Source of the DNA: CAVRCT01 sp963719645
GTDB taxonomy: Bacteria; Pseudomonadota; Gammaproteobacteria; DSM-16500
Assembly: GCA_963719645.1 (NCBI GenBank)
Contig: CAVRCT010000007.1
Span: forward strand, 496,001 to 560,000
Length of the DNA stretch: 64,000 bases
Direction: 5' to 3'
Every line of letters starts with the position of its first letter. Positions within the stretch are counted from its first letter, which is position 1. Shown here piece after piece: positions 22,523 to 32,419 of the stretch. Under the pieces are notes generated by a model, which saw only the letters and a program-made list of their open reading frames with translations, was not told the origin of the DNA and did not search any database. Both the position numbers and the translations under genes were made by a program.

Positions 22523-24619
22523 CTAATCACTCGGATGCCAAATCCCCGTCCAAGCCACCGGCGGATCAAGCAAGAATTTTTTGCAACGATCAATGAAGAC
22601 AGCAGAAACCGTATCGCCCGTCCAAATCAGTTCACATCGCTCAAATAATTGAATCGCCTCATGCCATTTCTGTTGACGATACGCCTCAAATCCCAACGCA
22701 AAAAGTGAGTTGTAGTCATCAAGCGAAATGCGCAACTCTGATTTATTTTCGGCAAGCAATTCATAAATGAATTCACTTTGCGTTTTGCCTCGAATCACAA
22801 CATGATCAATGCGACGAAAAACAAACTGCTGTTCAATCAATTTATGTAACGCTTCACTGACTAAAATCGTCGTACCATATAATTTATTAATGCCTTCCAA
22901 TCGATTGCCTGCATTAATGGATTTGCCCAGCGCGGTAAAATTCATCCGCTCACTTGAGCCGACATTCCCTACAATGGCCTCACCAATGTCCAAGCCAAAA
23001 CGCGTATGCAAATTATTTTTTTGTTGAGCTCGCCACGTTTCATTTAACTCAGCCACTATTTTTTTACACCGTAAAGCCGCAATAGCCACCCGATATTCAG
23101 GATGCTCCACGTCTAAGGGTGCGCCCCAAAACGCCATAATTGAATCACCAATGTATTTATCCACCGTACCTTGCTCTTGATCAATAATCCGAGTCAGCGC
23201 ATCTAAATATTCACACAATTGTTCCATCATTAAATTGGGTTCAGTGATTTCTGTCAAATGAGTAAAATTAGCAATATCGGTAAACAACACGGCAACTGTT
23301 TTTTTGCTGCCGCCAATTTGCGCCCCTTGTCCTGATGCAATTAACTGCCGTACCAAGCTCGCAGGAACATATTTTTGAAATGATTTCAGACCTAAGCGCA
23401 TAGACTGCATGGCATCCGATAACATAATAATTTCTTTAATACGTGAAGAAATGGGTTTTTGTTCAGCTAAATCAAAATGCTTAATTTTTTCAGTTTGTGC
23501 AGCAATTCTTTTGATGGGGTTTACAATGAGAGTCACTAATTTCGAGACCAGCCAAATGGCTAAAAACAAAATAATCAAACCCACTAAGACATCAATCAAT
23601 GTAGTTACTTTTAATGAATAAACGAAATCATTTTCAGGCGCAATAATACCAATCACCCAAGGAATCACATGCCCGGATGTGGTTTTTTGAAATTTTTCAA
23701 ATACCGCTAAATATTGTTGACCTTGGAAATGAAAGCTAAACTGTTTTATCGGATTTTTTTGATAGATTGCAAATGCATGCGCAATGACTGGTTGATTCAA
23801 TTCCGTTAAATTTAACAATCGCGTGAACGTTTGATTTTCATAGAGATGGGGATATGCAATCACACTGCCTGATTGGGTTAACACAATCAAATGGGCATGC
23901 TTACTCACATATTGTTGCGCTAAATACCAAGAGAACCAATCTAACCGAATGTCTACTCCAAAAACACCCGCGACATCCCCATTTTTCTTCAAGACGGGTG
24001 CCGCAATTGTGAAGCCTAAATAAGGTAATTCAGTATAAGGATAGACGTCTGTCCAAATTAATTTTTTTTGCAGTTTGGCACTTTGATACCATCCGAGTTT
24101 GCGCGGGTCATAGCGTAAATCAGCCGAGTTTTTTTTCTGAACGATGTTGCCTTGTGTATTTCGAATCAGATAAAACTTAGTGGCAGGCGAATGGTCACGA
24201 TTAATTAATTCCGTTGTAACGGTGTCATTGTCCTCATATTTTGCATCAATCAGCGTGCCATTTTCATTTGACCAATAGCTTTGCTCAGCTAAATCGAATA
24301 ATGAAGTTAATTGATAGGTGTATTCTGTCATCGCGGCAATGTTCGTTGAATCAATTAAATGTTGTTGAATTAAATTTGCTGAGAACTGCGTATCTTTTTC
24401 GGCATGATTCATTTCATCTTTTATTTTTTCAAATAATAAGCTGGATGTTTTTTCCATTAACTGATTGGATGAGACCAGCAGTATGTGCATGGCATGCAAA
24501 TAATTGACAGTAATTAATGAAATCATCGCGACAGCAAATAACGTAATAAAAATTGACAAAATACTGAATCGTAACGTGATAATGATGCGTTTTAATTGTT
24601 GGTAAAGATGTTGAAACAT
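22523..24619 (-). CDS. Membrane sensor with Cache domain and class III nucleotide cyclase
   Basis: A 698-residue inner-membrane receptor. A transmembrane helix (residues 16-45) is followed by a periplasmic double-Cache ligand sensor (about 50-340, with the WYQSAKLQKKLIWTDVYPY and GVFGVDIRLDWFSWYL segments), a second helix near 345-370, a HAMP-like linker, and a class III cyclase domain (about 435-610) with both metal aspartates (VLFTDIANF, KYIGDSIMAFWG) and the transition-state Asn/Arg pair in SINAGNRLE. It probably makes cAMP in response to a small extracellular ligand; substrate choice is not certain. Ends in a TPR-like tail. It follows the MFS gene by 9 bp. Confidence 0.9.
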   Translation of the reverse strand: MFQHLYQQLKRIIITLRFSILSIFITLFAVAMISLITVNYLHAMHILLVSSNQLMEKTSSLLFEKIKDEMNHAEKDTQFSANLIQQHLIDSTNIAAMTEYTYQLTSLFDLAEQSYWSNENGTLIDAKYEDNDTVTTELINRDHSPATKFYLIRNTQGNIVQKKNSADLRYDPRKLGWYQSAKLQKKLIWTDVYPYTELPYLGFTIAAPVLKKNGDVAGVFGVDIRLDWFSWYLAQQYVSKHAHLIVLTQSGSVIAYPHLYENQTFTRLLNLTELNQPVIAHAFAIYQKNPIKQFSFHFQGQQYLAVFEKFQKTTSGHVIPWVIGIIAPENDFVYSLKVTTLIDVLVGLIILFLAIWLVSKLVTLIVNPIKRIAAQTEKIKHFDLAEQKPISSRIKEIIMLSDAMQSMRLGLKSFQKYVPASLVRQLIASGQGAQIGGSKKTVAVLFTDIANFTHLTEITEPNLMMEQLCEYLDALTRIIDQEQGTVDKYIGDSIMAFWGAPLDVEHPEYRVAIAALRCKKIVAELNETWRAQQKNNLHTRFGLDIGEAIVGNVGSSERMNFTALGKSINAGNRLEGINKLYGTTILVSEALHKLIEQQFVFRRIDHVVIRGKTQSEFIYELLAENKSELRISLDDYNSLFALGFEAYRQQKWHEAIQLFERCELIWTGDTVSAVFIDRCKKFLLDPPVAWTGIWHPSD

Positions 24620-24628
24620 GACATCTCC

Positions 24629-26035
24629 TTATTGAATGATTTTATTGATCTTGGTTTCTCGTTGAACGAGTTCGGCGCCATCGTGCTTGCTTAAGCGGAT
24701 AAAAATTAGGATTGAAGTAAACGTCAAAAGGCTCATTGCAAAAAACGTTTCATGAAACGCGCTGGGAATGAGTAAATTATTTTCTGCCACGTTAGCCGTG
24801 TAATAACGAATTAATAAAGCTGCCATTGCCACACCAAAACTTTGTGATACTTGCTGCATGGTGCTGACTATGCTGGTGGCAGAGCTTAAATCATCCTGGG
24901 CTACATCGGCATAAGCAAGTGAATTCATGCCGGTGTATTGCAACGAAATTAAAAAGCCAAACATAAATGTCATCAAGGCAATCCAATAAAAAGAGGTTTG
25001 TTGATTAATTAAAGTGAAAGATGCTATTGATGTTGCGACACAAAAGGTGTTAATGATTAATAATTTTTTATAACCAAAACGTCGCAGCAATGGCAGTGAA
25101 AAAGGTTTTAGCAGTAATACACCCGCCGCCATGGGTGCAATTAAGAATCCTGAATTTTGCGCAGAGTAGCCTAAGCTAATCTGCAAGAGTAGGGGCAGTA
25201 AAAATGGGATGCCGCTAAATCCAATCCGTGAAATCAAATTAGCAATGATGGAAACTTGAAACGTGCGTAATTGAAATAATTGTGTTTTGACGATGGGATG
25301 GGTTTTTTTTCGTGAATGAAAAACATATGCTGTTAATAAAAGAATGGCGAACAAAATAATGATTCCAGCGATTGAGCTTTTCACAGCCGATTCACTTAGC
25401 ATGGTCGTGCCAAATGTGAGTGTTGCCAATCCTAAACCGAAATAAACAAAGCCTAGTTTATCCAAGCGCGGTACTTTTTTTGCCGGCATGTCGATGAGAA
25501 GAAAATAAGATAATAAAATATTGGTGATGCCGACTGGAATATTGACCCAAAAAATCCAACGCCAAGAGATATGTGTGGTGATAATGCCACCTAATACCGG
25601 CCCGAGCATCATCCCAAGTGCTGCGACCATCACGATTAGACTCATTTTGGCGACAAATTCATGACGACCAAATGTGCGTAGCAAAATCAAACGTCCGACG
25701 GGGACTGTCAATGAACCGCCTAACCCTTGAATGCTGCGAGCAATGACTAATTCCCATAAATTATTCGTCAATCCACACCAGAGTGAGCTTGCTGTGAAGA
25801 TAAATACAGCGGTGATAAAAACGCGTTTCACCCCAAATTTATCCGCAATCCAACCACTGATTGGAATGAACACAGCTAAGCTCAACAAATAACTGATCAA
25901 AGCGATTTTTAAATCGATGGGATAGACATTCAAACTATGTGACATGGCAGGAATGGCTGTATTAATAATCGTTGTATCCAGCGCTTCCATAAATAAGACG
26001 AGTGCCACGACGATGAGGATTAAATTTTTTTGCAT
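24629..26035 (-). CDS. MFS drug exporter, DHA2 (EmrB/QacA) type
   Basis: A 468-residue membrane protein with the DHA2 signature LDTTIINTAIPAM in the first helix, GWIADKFGVKRVFI (motif A) in loop 2-3, the antiporter motif C region GMMLGPVLGGII in helix 5, and 13-14 predicted helices. Such proteins exchange protons for hydrophobic compounds. No EmrA-type adaptor gene is next to it. It lies between the unknown 282-residue gene and the cyclase sensor on the same strand with short spacers, so the three may be one transcript. Confidence 0.88.
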   Translation of the reverse strand: MQKNLILIVVALVLFMEALDTTIINTAIPAMSHSLNVYPIDLKIALISYLLSLAVFIPISGWIADKFGVKRVFITAVFIFTASSLWCGLTNNLWELVIARSIQGLGGSLTVPVGRLILLRTFGRHEFVAKMSLIVMVAALGMMLGPVLGGIITTHISWRWIFWVNIPVGITNILLSYFLLIDMPAKKVPRLDKLGFVYFGLGLATLTFGTTMLSESAVKSSIAGIIILFAILLLTAYVFHSRKKTHPIVKTQLFQLRTFQVSIIANLISRIGFSGIPFLLPLLLQISLGYSAQNSGFLIAPMAAGVLLLKPFSLPLLRRFGYKKLLIINTFCVATSIASFTLINQQTSFYWIALMTFMFGFLISLQYTGMNSLAYADVAQDDLSSATSIVSTMQQVSQSFGVAMAALLIRYYTANVAENNLLIPSAFHETFFAMSLLTFTSILIFIRLSKHDGAELVQRETKINKIIQ

Positions 26036-26073
26036 AGGTGATTATCTGTCCTTGTTATGATATTTCCGAGTTT

Positions 26074-26922
26074 TTATTCTATCTTACCATCCACACCTAT
26101 TTTTCCTAAGAACGCCGCTTCTTTTTGGTAAGCCTTAATTTGTTTCTTACAAAATCGAATAAATCGTTTCGCTCGCGGTGTTGGGCCATAGGGATTATTA
26201 TGCGCAATGTCTTCTTGAAAACGCTCGAGCGCATCGCGCAGAGTCTGCTTTGCAAGCGTTAATTGTTCGATCCAGTCAGGAACCTGACTCAAGTCGGTTG
26301 ATTGAGCGAGCTCGGTCACAAAATCCAAATACGTATGAGAAATTTTATAAAACAGCTCATTGGGATCATTCAGGTGCGCCATAAAGCTTTCTAATAGAGG
26401 CTCTTCCAGTAACAGTTGTAATTCATCGATATCTTCGCGCAAATTATCGCAAGTCGTGAGCAGTCGTTGCCAAAGCTGAGTACGAGCAAAACCCGCTTCG
26501 CTGGGAGAGATAGCAAACGCTCGATCGGCAATTTCAGATAATTGCATCAGAAGCGTTTGATGGTTTCCAATTAAGGTTAAAACGATCTCAGGATGGATGG
26601 ATTCGTTCAGTCTTTGCCAAGTCCCATCTCGGGTCTTTAAATACAGTAACGCCGAGCCTTCGCAGGCTTGGAGTGCAAGATGACATTGCAGCAAGGCAGC
26701 GGCATTTTGTAATTGAGCGATGATATGTTCATCCTCTAATTCCGCTTTTTTGGTCAGTAAAAGAATGATCTGATCGGAGGCATTTTGATAGAGCTCGCTC
26801 GTGACGCGATGACGGATGCCAATGTTCTTCTCATCCGATAAATCAGCTTTTTCGACATACTCGATTAAGTGCCTGAATTTTTTTAATAATTCTTGGGCTT
26901 CGAGAGATAAAGAGAGAGTCAT
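26074..26922 (-). CDS. Unknown all-helical protein
   Basis: A 282-residue soluble protein, predicted almost wholly alpha-helical, acidic through the middle and basic at the end (PRAKRFIRFCKKQIKAYQKE). No signal peptide, membrane segment or catalytic motif is visible and no family is recognised. It begins at ATG 26922, divergent from gyrA, and ends 38 bp before the MFS gene, so it is probably first in a three-gene unit with the exporter and cyclase. Base usage is like its neighbours, so no sign of recent transfer. Confidence 0.7.
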   Translation of the reverse strand: MTLSLSLEAQELLKKFRHLIEYVEKADLSDEKNIGIRHRVTSELYQNASDQIILLLTKKAELEDEHIIAQLQNAAALLQCHLALQACEGSALLYLKTRDGTWQRLNESIHPEIVLTLIGNHQTLLMQLSEIADRAFAISPSEAGFARTQLWQRLLTTCDNLREDIDELQLLLEEPLLESFMAHLNDPNELFYKISHTYLDFVTELAQSTDLSQVPDWIEQLTLAKQTLRDALERFQEDIAHNNPYGPTPRAKRFIRFCKKQIKAYQKEAAFLGKIGVDGKIE

Positions 26923-27032
26923 AAAATAATCCTTTGCCTAGTTGATTAAATTATAGCAAACCCTTTGTGATTAGACTCTAAGATTAGGATTTAAAACACG
27001 AATTCTGCCTTTCTGTACCTTAACTCTCATGC

Positions 27033-27038
27033 TATAAT
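27033..27038 (+). promoter_or_regulatory. Extended -10 promoter of gyrA
   Basis: TGCTATAAT: a perfect -10 box preceded by the TG of an extended -10, 27 bp before the first gyrA ATG. The -35 match is poor, as expected for this class. Confidence 0.55.
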
Positions 27039-27065
27039 TCCACCAGTTTTTTTCATTAACCTACT

Positions 27066-29651
27066 ATGCAGAATGACGAGCCTATGGATACTCCTATCGC
27101 TAAAGAAATACAGAAAGTCAGTCTCGAAGAAGAATTAAAACAGTCCTATCTTGATTATGCAATGAGTGTCATCGTAGGACGTGCGTTGCCGGATGTCCGA
27201 GATGGATTGAAGCCCGTCCATCGCCGAGTCTTATTTGCTATGCATGAGCTGGGAAATGATTGGAATAAACCACATAAGAAATCTGCCCGTGTCGTCGGTG
27301 ACGTGATTGGTAAATATCACCCGCATGGTGACAGCGCGGTCTATGACACCATTGTTCGCATGGCACAGCCATTTTCAATGCGCTATATGCTCGTCGATGG
27401 TCAAGGTAACTTTGGTTCGATAGACGGTGATGCAGCAGCAGCGATGCGTTATACCGAAATTAGAATGTCACGATTTGCCCATGCGTTATTGGCTGATCTG
27501 GATAAAGAAACCGTCGATTTTGTCCCCAATTATGATGAATCTGAAATGTCACCCACGGTTTTGCCGACGCGGGTGCCGAATTTATTAGTGAATGGGTCAT
27601 CGGGTATTGCGGTGGGGATGGCAACCAATATTCCACCTCATAATTTGACCGAAGTGATCAATGCGTGTATTGCAATGATTGCGAATCCCGCTATTACGAT
27701 TGAAGAAATCATGCAGTATATTCCAGGCCCTGATTTCCCGACGGCAGCGATTATTCATGGTCGAGCGGGTATTCTTGAGGCCTATCGTACCGGTCGTGGC
27801 CGTGTGTCAGTCCGTGCTCGCACCCACATTGAAACCGATGAAAAATCGGGCAGAGAGAAAATTGTTGTCACAGAACTCCCTTATCAAGTGAATAAAGCGC
27901 GCATGGTTGAGCGGATTGCGGAATTAGTGAAAGAGAAAAAAATTGAAGGTATTACTGCGCTGCGGGATGAATCAGACAAACAAGGTATGCGCGTTGTCGT
28001 TGAATTAAAACGCGGTGAAAATTCAGAAGTCATTTTAAATAATTTATATGTTCACACGCAGTTACAAAACGTATTCGGTATCAACATGGTTGCCTTGGTC
28101 GATGGCCAGCCAAAAATCCTGAACATTAAACAAATGATCGATGCATTTTTACGCCATCGTCGTGAAGTGGTCACCCGTCGCACGATTTATGATTTACGCA
28201 AAGCGCGTGAACGAGCACATATTTTAGAAGGGTTAGCCATTGCATTAGCGAATATTGATGAAATGATCGCATTAATCAAAAAAGCAAAAGATCCTGCTGA
28301 AGCCAAAACGCAATTACTTGCGCGCGCGTGGCATACGGCTGAGATGATTACCATGTTAAGTCGGATTGAAATGGGCGACCACTATGGGTTAGCGCAAGAT
28401 GGTTATCATTTATCACCCGAGCAAGCGCAATCCATTTTAGAAATGCGTTTGCACCGTTTAACAGGCTTAGAACAAGATAAAATTTTAAATGAGCATAAAG
28501 AATTACAACTCTTAATTACCGATCTTGGTGAAATTTTGTCGAATCCAAACCGCTTAATGCAAGTGATTCATGATGATTTGATTGCGATCAAAGAACAATT
28601 TGGCGATGAGCGCCGCACTGAAATTATCGATAGCAGCGGCGATTTTTGTTTCGAAGATTTATTGCCAGAAGAAGAAGTGGTCGTGACCTTGTCGCATGAA
28701 GGCTATGCGAAATCACAACCGATCGCGTTATATCAAGCACAACATCGCGGCGGCAAAGGTAAATCAGCGACCAATGTTAAAGAGGAAGATTTTATCGAAC
28801 GTGTTTTAGTGACGAATACGCATGACACGATTTTATGTTTCTCTAACTTTGGCAAAGTGTATTGGCTGAAAGTGTATCAATTGCCGCAAGCCAGCCGAAA
28901 TTCGCGCGGCAAACCGATCGTGAATTTATTACCGTTAGCAGAAGGTGAAAAAATCAGTGCGATTTTACCGGTGCGTGAATATCAAGAGAGTCAATATGTC
29001 TTTATGGCAACCCAGCAAGGGACTGTCAAAAAAGTTGCGCTGCCAGAATTTTCTCGTCCACGCAGCAACGGTATTATTGCCATTGAATTAGCCGAAAACG
29101 ATAAATTAATTGGTGTGGATATTACCGACGGCAAACATGATGTCATGTTGTTTACCAATGCAGGTAAAGTGATTCGTTTCTCAGAAGAAGATGTCCGTTG
29201 TATGGGCAGAACGGCGCGCGGTGTTCGCGGTGTCAAATTACAAGAAACCCAACGCGTGATTTCATTGATCGTATTAACCCATGAAGGTGCTATTTTAACG
29301 GCTACCGAAAATGGTTATGGCAAACGAACAGCCGTTGAGGAATATCGTTCGACGGGTCGTGGCGGTCAAGGTGTGATTTCAATTCAAGTAACAGAACGCA
29401 ACGGTCAAGTGATCGCAGCGACTCAAGTGAATCCGCAAGATGAAGCCATGTTGATTTCGAACAAAGGCACGTTGGTGCGTGTGCGCGTGGCTGAAATTTC
29501 GCTGGTCGGCCGTAATACGCAAGGTGTTCGCTTAATTAATTTAGTCAATGATGAAATGTTAGTTGGCTTAGAGCGTGTTGCAACATTACAAGAAGATGAA
29601 AATGCCGGAGAGACCGGAGAGGCTGAAGGAGAAGGAGAGAGTGCGGAATGA
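27066..29651 (+). CDS. gyrA: DNA gyrase subunit A
   Basis: An 861-residue subunit that cuts and rejoins DNA to introduce negative supercoils. The start is ATG 27066 or ATG 27084; neither has a good Shine-Dalgarno. The catalytic tyrosine is in AAAMRYTEIR (Tyr 129). In the quinolone region, GDSAVYDT has the wild-type Ser and Asp (E. coli 83 and 87), so no classic resistance change. The C-terminal pinwheel has the GyrA box QHRGGKGK. The C-terminus ends in a Glu/Gly-rich tail. Its last four bases overlap the cmk start, where most relatives have serC, aroA or related genes in between. Confidence 0.97.
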   Translation: MQNDEPMDTPIAKEIQKVSLEEELKQSYLDYAMSVIVGRALPDVRDGLKPVHRRVLFAMHELGNDWNKPHKKSARVVGDVIGKYHPHGDSAVYDTIVRMAQPFSMRYMLVDGQGNFGSIDGDAAAAMRYTEIRMSRFAHALLADLDKETVDFVPNYDESEMSPTVLPTRVPNLLVNGSSGIAVGMATNIPPHNLTEVINACIAMIANPAITIEEIMQYIPGPDFPTAAIIHGRAGILEAYRTGRGRVSVRARTHIETDEKSGREKIVVTELPYQVNKARMVERIAELVKEKKIEGITALRDESDKQGMRVVVELKRGENSEVILNNLYVHTQLQNVFGINMVALVDGQPKILNIKQMIDAFLRHRREVVTRRTIYDLRKARERAHILEGLAIALANIDEMIALIKKAKDPAEAKTQLLARAWHTAEMITMLSRIEMGDHYGLAQDGYHLSPEQAQSILEMRLHRLTGLEQDKILNEHKELQLLITDLGEILSNPNRLMQVIHDDLIAIKEQFGDERRTEIIDSSGDFCFEDLLPEEEVVVTLSHEGYAKSQPIALYQAQHRGGKGKSATNVKEEDFIERVLVTNTHDTILCFSNFGKVYWLKVYQLPQASRNSRGKPIVNLLPLAEGEKISAILPVREYQESQYVFMATQQGTVKKVALPEFSRPRSNGIIAIELAENDKLIGVDITDGKHDVMLFTNAGKVIRFSEEDVRCMGRTARGVRGVKLQETQRVISLIVLTHEGAILTATENGYGKRTAVEEYRSTGRGGQGVISIQVTERNGQVIAATQVNPQDEAMLISNKGTLVRVRVAEISLVGRNTQGVRLINLVNDEMLVGLERVATLQEDENAGETGEAEGEGESAE

Positions 29652-30349
29652 CATTTAAAGAGTCTGTCATTCCGGCAATCACAATTGATGGTGCAAGTGG
29701 AACTGGCAAAGGGGTAATTACCCATCGCGTTGCAAAGATATTGGGTTGGCGTTTATTAGACAGTGGAGCACTCTATCGAGTATTAGCGTTAGCCGCGCAA
29801 AAACACGGGGTCGCCTTAGAGAATGAACCGGCTTTAAAGGTATTAGCGGAATTTTTGGATGTGCAATTTATTGCAGCCGATCTCAGCGAACCTCCCCATA
29901 TTTTGCTCGAAGGCCAGGATGTCACCGAGACGATTCGCACCGAAAAAATGGGTAACGCGGCTTCCAAAGTGGGTTCATTGCCTGCCGTGCGTTTGGCTTT
30001 ATTGAGCCGCCAGAGAGCTTTTCGGGAATTGCCGGGGTTGGTCACCGATGGTCGTGACATGGGAACAGTGGTTTTTCCGGATGCCAATGCCAAGATTTTT
30101 TTAACTGCAAGCCCGGAAGAACGGGCCCGCAGGCGGCATAATCAGTTGAAGCAAAAAGGAATCCATGTTAACCTTGGCGACCTTATTGAAGAGCTGAAAG
30201 AGCGCGATAAGCGTGACCAAGAGCGTGCAGTAGCACCGCTAAGACCTGCTGATGATGCGGTCATTATTGATACGGATAAACTCGGTATCGATGAAGTGGT
30301 CATGGAAGTGATGTCGATCGTGAAGCACGTTTTTCCCACGATGATTTAA
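29648..30349 (+). CDS. cmk: Cytidylate kinase
   Basis: A 233-residue enzyme that phosphorylates CMP and dCMP. The P-loop is DGASGTGKGVITH near residue 14; LLDSGALYR and LVTDGRDMGTVVFPDA (nucleoside site) and the lid RRRHNQLKQKG follow. ATG 29648 overlaps the gyrA stop by four bases (ATGA), showing translational coupling. rpsA follows after a hairpin repeat; the cmk-rpsA pair is the normal gammaproteobacterial order. Confidence 0.96.
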   Translation: MTFKESVIPAITIDGASGTGKGVITHRVAKILGWRLLDSGALYRVLALAAQKHGVALENEPALKVLAEFLDVQFIAADLSEPPHILLEGQDVTETIRTEKMGNAASKVGSLPAVRLALLSRQRAFRELPGLVTDGRDMGTVVFPDANAKIFLTASPEERARRRHNQLKQKGIHVNLGDLIEELKERDKRDQERAVAPLRPADDAVIIDTDKLGIDEVVMEVMSIVKHVFPTMI

Positions 30350-30350
30350 C

Positions 30351-30436
30351 CGAGCCGCGACCGTCAGGAAGCGTCACGGAATCTGCGTTAATTTTAATTG
30401 CTGATTCCGTGACGCTCCCTGACGGTCGCGGCTCAG
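30351..30436. repeat. B-family hairpin repeat between cmk and rpsA
   Basis: GAGCCGCGACCGTCAGGAAG and its inverse form a hairpin with inner arms GTCACGGAATC/GATTCCGTGAC around an AT-rich loop. It starts within 2 bp of the cmk stop. As RNA it would be a strong stem but lacks a T-tract. Confidence 0.9.
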
Positions 30437-30526
30437 TAAGGCCGATAATTGTTTGCAAAGAGCATTTATCGTTTTTTTAACTAACCAAGCGTTTTGATGA
30501 TCGTTACGATCTAGGAAATAAATAGT

Positions 30527-32239
30527 ATGACCTCTGAAAGTTTTGCACAATTATTTGAAGAAAGTTTAGTGACCACTCCAATGGTACCCGGTGCTGTCAT
30601 ATCCGGAACCGTTATTCGGCTTAATTCTGACTATGTTGTTGTCAGTGCAGGATTAAAATCCGAATCCATTATTCCCATCGAACAGTTTTGTGATGAGCAC
30701 GGCAATGTTGAAGTTGCTGTCGGTGATGAAGTGCGCGTTGCGTTGGAAACCGTTGAAGATGGTTTCGGCACGACCCGTTTATCACGTGAACGTGCAAAAC
30801 GTTTAGAAGCTTGGTCAGATTTAGAAAAAGCTTATGAGAAAAAAGAAATCGTCCGCGGTGTGATTCAAGGTCGCGTCAAAGGTGGTTTCACGGTTGAAAT
30901 TAATAAAATTAGAGCATTCTTACCTGGATCATTGGTCGATGTAAAACCGGTTCGTGACCCAGAATCCTTAGAAGGTAAAGAATTTGATTTCCGCGTTATT
31001 AAGATTGATGCGAAACGCAATAATATTGTTGTGTCACGCCGCTCTGCGATGGAATCCGAAAACAGCGTAGAACGCGAAGCATTGCTGGAAAAAATTCACG
31101 AAGGCGATGAAGTCAAAGGTATCGTGAAAAACTTAACCGATTACGGCGCATTTATTGACTTAGGCGGCATCGATGGCTTATTGCACATTACCGATATGTC
31201 ATGGAAACGCATTAAGCATCCGAATGAAATTTTAAACATTGGCGATGAAATCAAAGTTAAGATTTTGAAATTTGATCGTGACAATGCACGTGTCTCCTTA
31301 GGCTTAAAACAATTGGGCGAAGATCCATGGGCTGATATCAGCAGCCGTTATCCAATTGGCAAACGCTTAACCGGCCGCGTGACAAACATTACCGATTACG
31401 GCTGCTTTGTTGAAATTGAAGAAGGCATTGAAGGCTTAGTCCACGTCTCTGAAATGGATTGGACCAATAAGAATGTGAACCCTAACAAGGTTGTTCACTT
31501 AGGCCAAGAAGTTGAAGTGATTGTGTTGGATATCGATGGTGAACGTCGTCGTATTTCCTTAGGCTTAAAGCAATGCACCATTAACCCATGGGAAGAATTT
31601 GCATCGAAAAATCAAAAAGGTGACAAGATTTCCGGCAAAATTAAATCCATCACTGATTTTGGTATCTTCATTGGTTTAGATGGCGGCATTGATGGCTTGA
31701 TTCATTTATCCGATGTGTCTTGGAATGAAGCCACCGCCGAAGAAGCGATTCGTAAATTCCAAAAAGGCGACGAATTAGAAACGGTAATCTTAACCATTGA
31801 TGCAGAACGTGAACGTATTTCATTGGGTTTAAAGCAATTAGCGAATGATCCTATCGCAAATTATTTGAATGAAAATGAAAAAGGCACGGTTGTCACCGGT
31901 AAAGTTGTCGAAGTGGATGCCAAATCTGCGACCATTGAATTAGCCGAAGGTGTTCATGGTGTATTGCGTGCGTCTGAAATTGCGCAAGAGAAAGTAGACG
32001 ATGCGAGAACACGCTTGAATGTCGGCGACTCGATTGAAGCCAAAATTACCGGCACAGATCGTAAAACGCATAGCATTACACTGTCAATGAAATCGAAAGA
32101 TGCACCTGCGAAGAAAGCGCGTGCAACGACGACGCCTGCAGCTGCAAAAAAGAAAGACAAGACAACAGACTCACCGTTAAAAGCGACATTAGGTGATTTG
32201 TTGAAAGCAAAAATGGGGCAAGATGAAGGTAAAGAATAA
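30527..32239 (+). CDS. rpsA: 30S ribosomal protein S1
   Basis: A 570-residue protein with six S1/OB repeats (about residues 20-88, 105-170, 190-260, 275-347, 363-435 and 450-520), visible through repeated GxVxxxTDYGxFV and RISLGLKQ patterns. S1 recruits mRNA to the 30S subunit. The C-terminal tail is Lys/Ala-rich (APAKKARATTTPAAAKKKD) and about 13 residues longer than in E. coli. A terminator follows. ihfB, the usual next gene, is absent. Confidence 0.97.
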   Translation: MTSESFAQLFEESLVTTPMVPGAVISGTVIRLNSDYVVVSAGLKSESIIPIEQFCDEHGNVEVAVGDEVRVALETVEDGFGTTRLSRERAKRLEAWSDLEKAYEKKEIVRGVIQGRVKGGFTVEINKIRAFLPGSLVDVKPVRDPESLEGKEFDFRVIKIDAKRNNIVVSRRSAMESENSVEREALLEKIHEGDEVKGIVKNLTDYGAFIDLGGIDGLLHITDMSWKRIKHPNEILNIGDEIKVKILKFDRDNARVSLGLKQLGEDPWADISSRYPIGKRLTGRVTNITDYGCFVEIEEGIEGLVHVSEMDWTNKNVNPNKVVHLGQEVEVIVLDIDGERRRISLGLKQCTINPWEEFASKNQKGDKISGKIKSITDFGIFIGLDGGIDGLIHLSDVSWNEATAEEAIRKFQKGDELETVILTIDAERERISLGLKQLANDPIANYLNENEKGTVVTGKVVEVDAKSATIELAEGVHGVLRASEIAQEKVDDARTRLNVGDSIEAKITGTDRKTHSITLSMKSKDAPAKKARATTTPAAAKKKDKTTDSPLKATLGDLLKAKMGQDEGKE

Positions 32240-32262
32240 CCTTTAAATTGTTTCACTCATTA

Positions 32263-32299
32263 AACGGTTCTTGTTTTTAAGCAAGAGCCGTTTTTTTTT
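32263..32299 (+). terminator. Rho-independent terminator of rpsA
   Basis: AACGGTTCTTG and CAAGAGCCGTT pair (one G-T) around a TTTTTAAG loop, followed by nine Ts. Confidence 0.92.
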
Positions 32300-32419
32300 A
32301 CGTATCGGCCGCAGGCGTTTTTTCGGGTTAGGCGATTTTAACTGCCGACTGTGTAAAACTTGATTTTTAACGATTGTTTTGGTATTAATTTCGTTCATTA
32401 AAAAAATGAGGATAGGTAA

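Noticed and set aside
27310..27350. Quinolone-resistance substitutions in GyrA
   Set aside because: The Ser and Asp of the resistance region are wild type.
32263..32299. Another mobile repeat after rpsA
   Set aside because: Single perfect hairpin with a T-tract and no other copies: an ordinary terminator.
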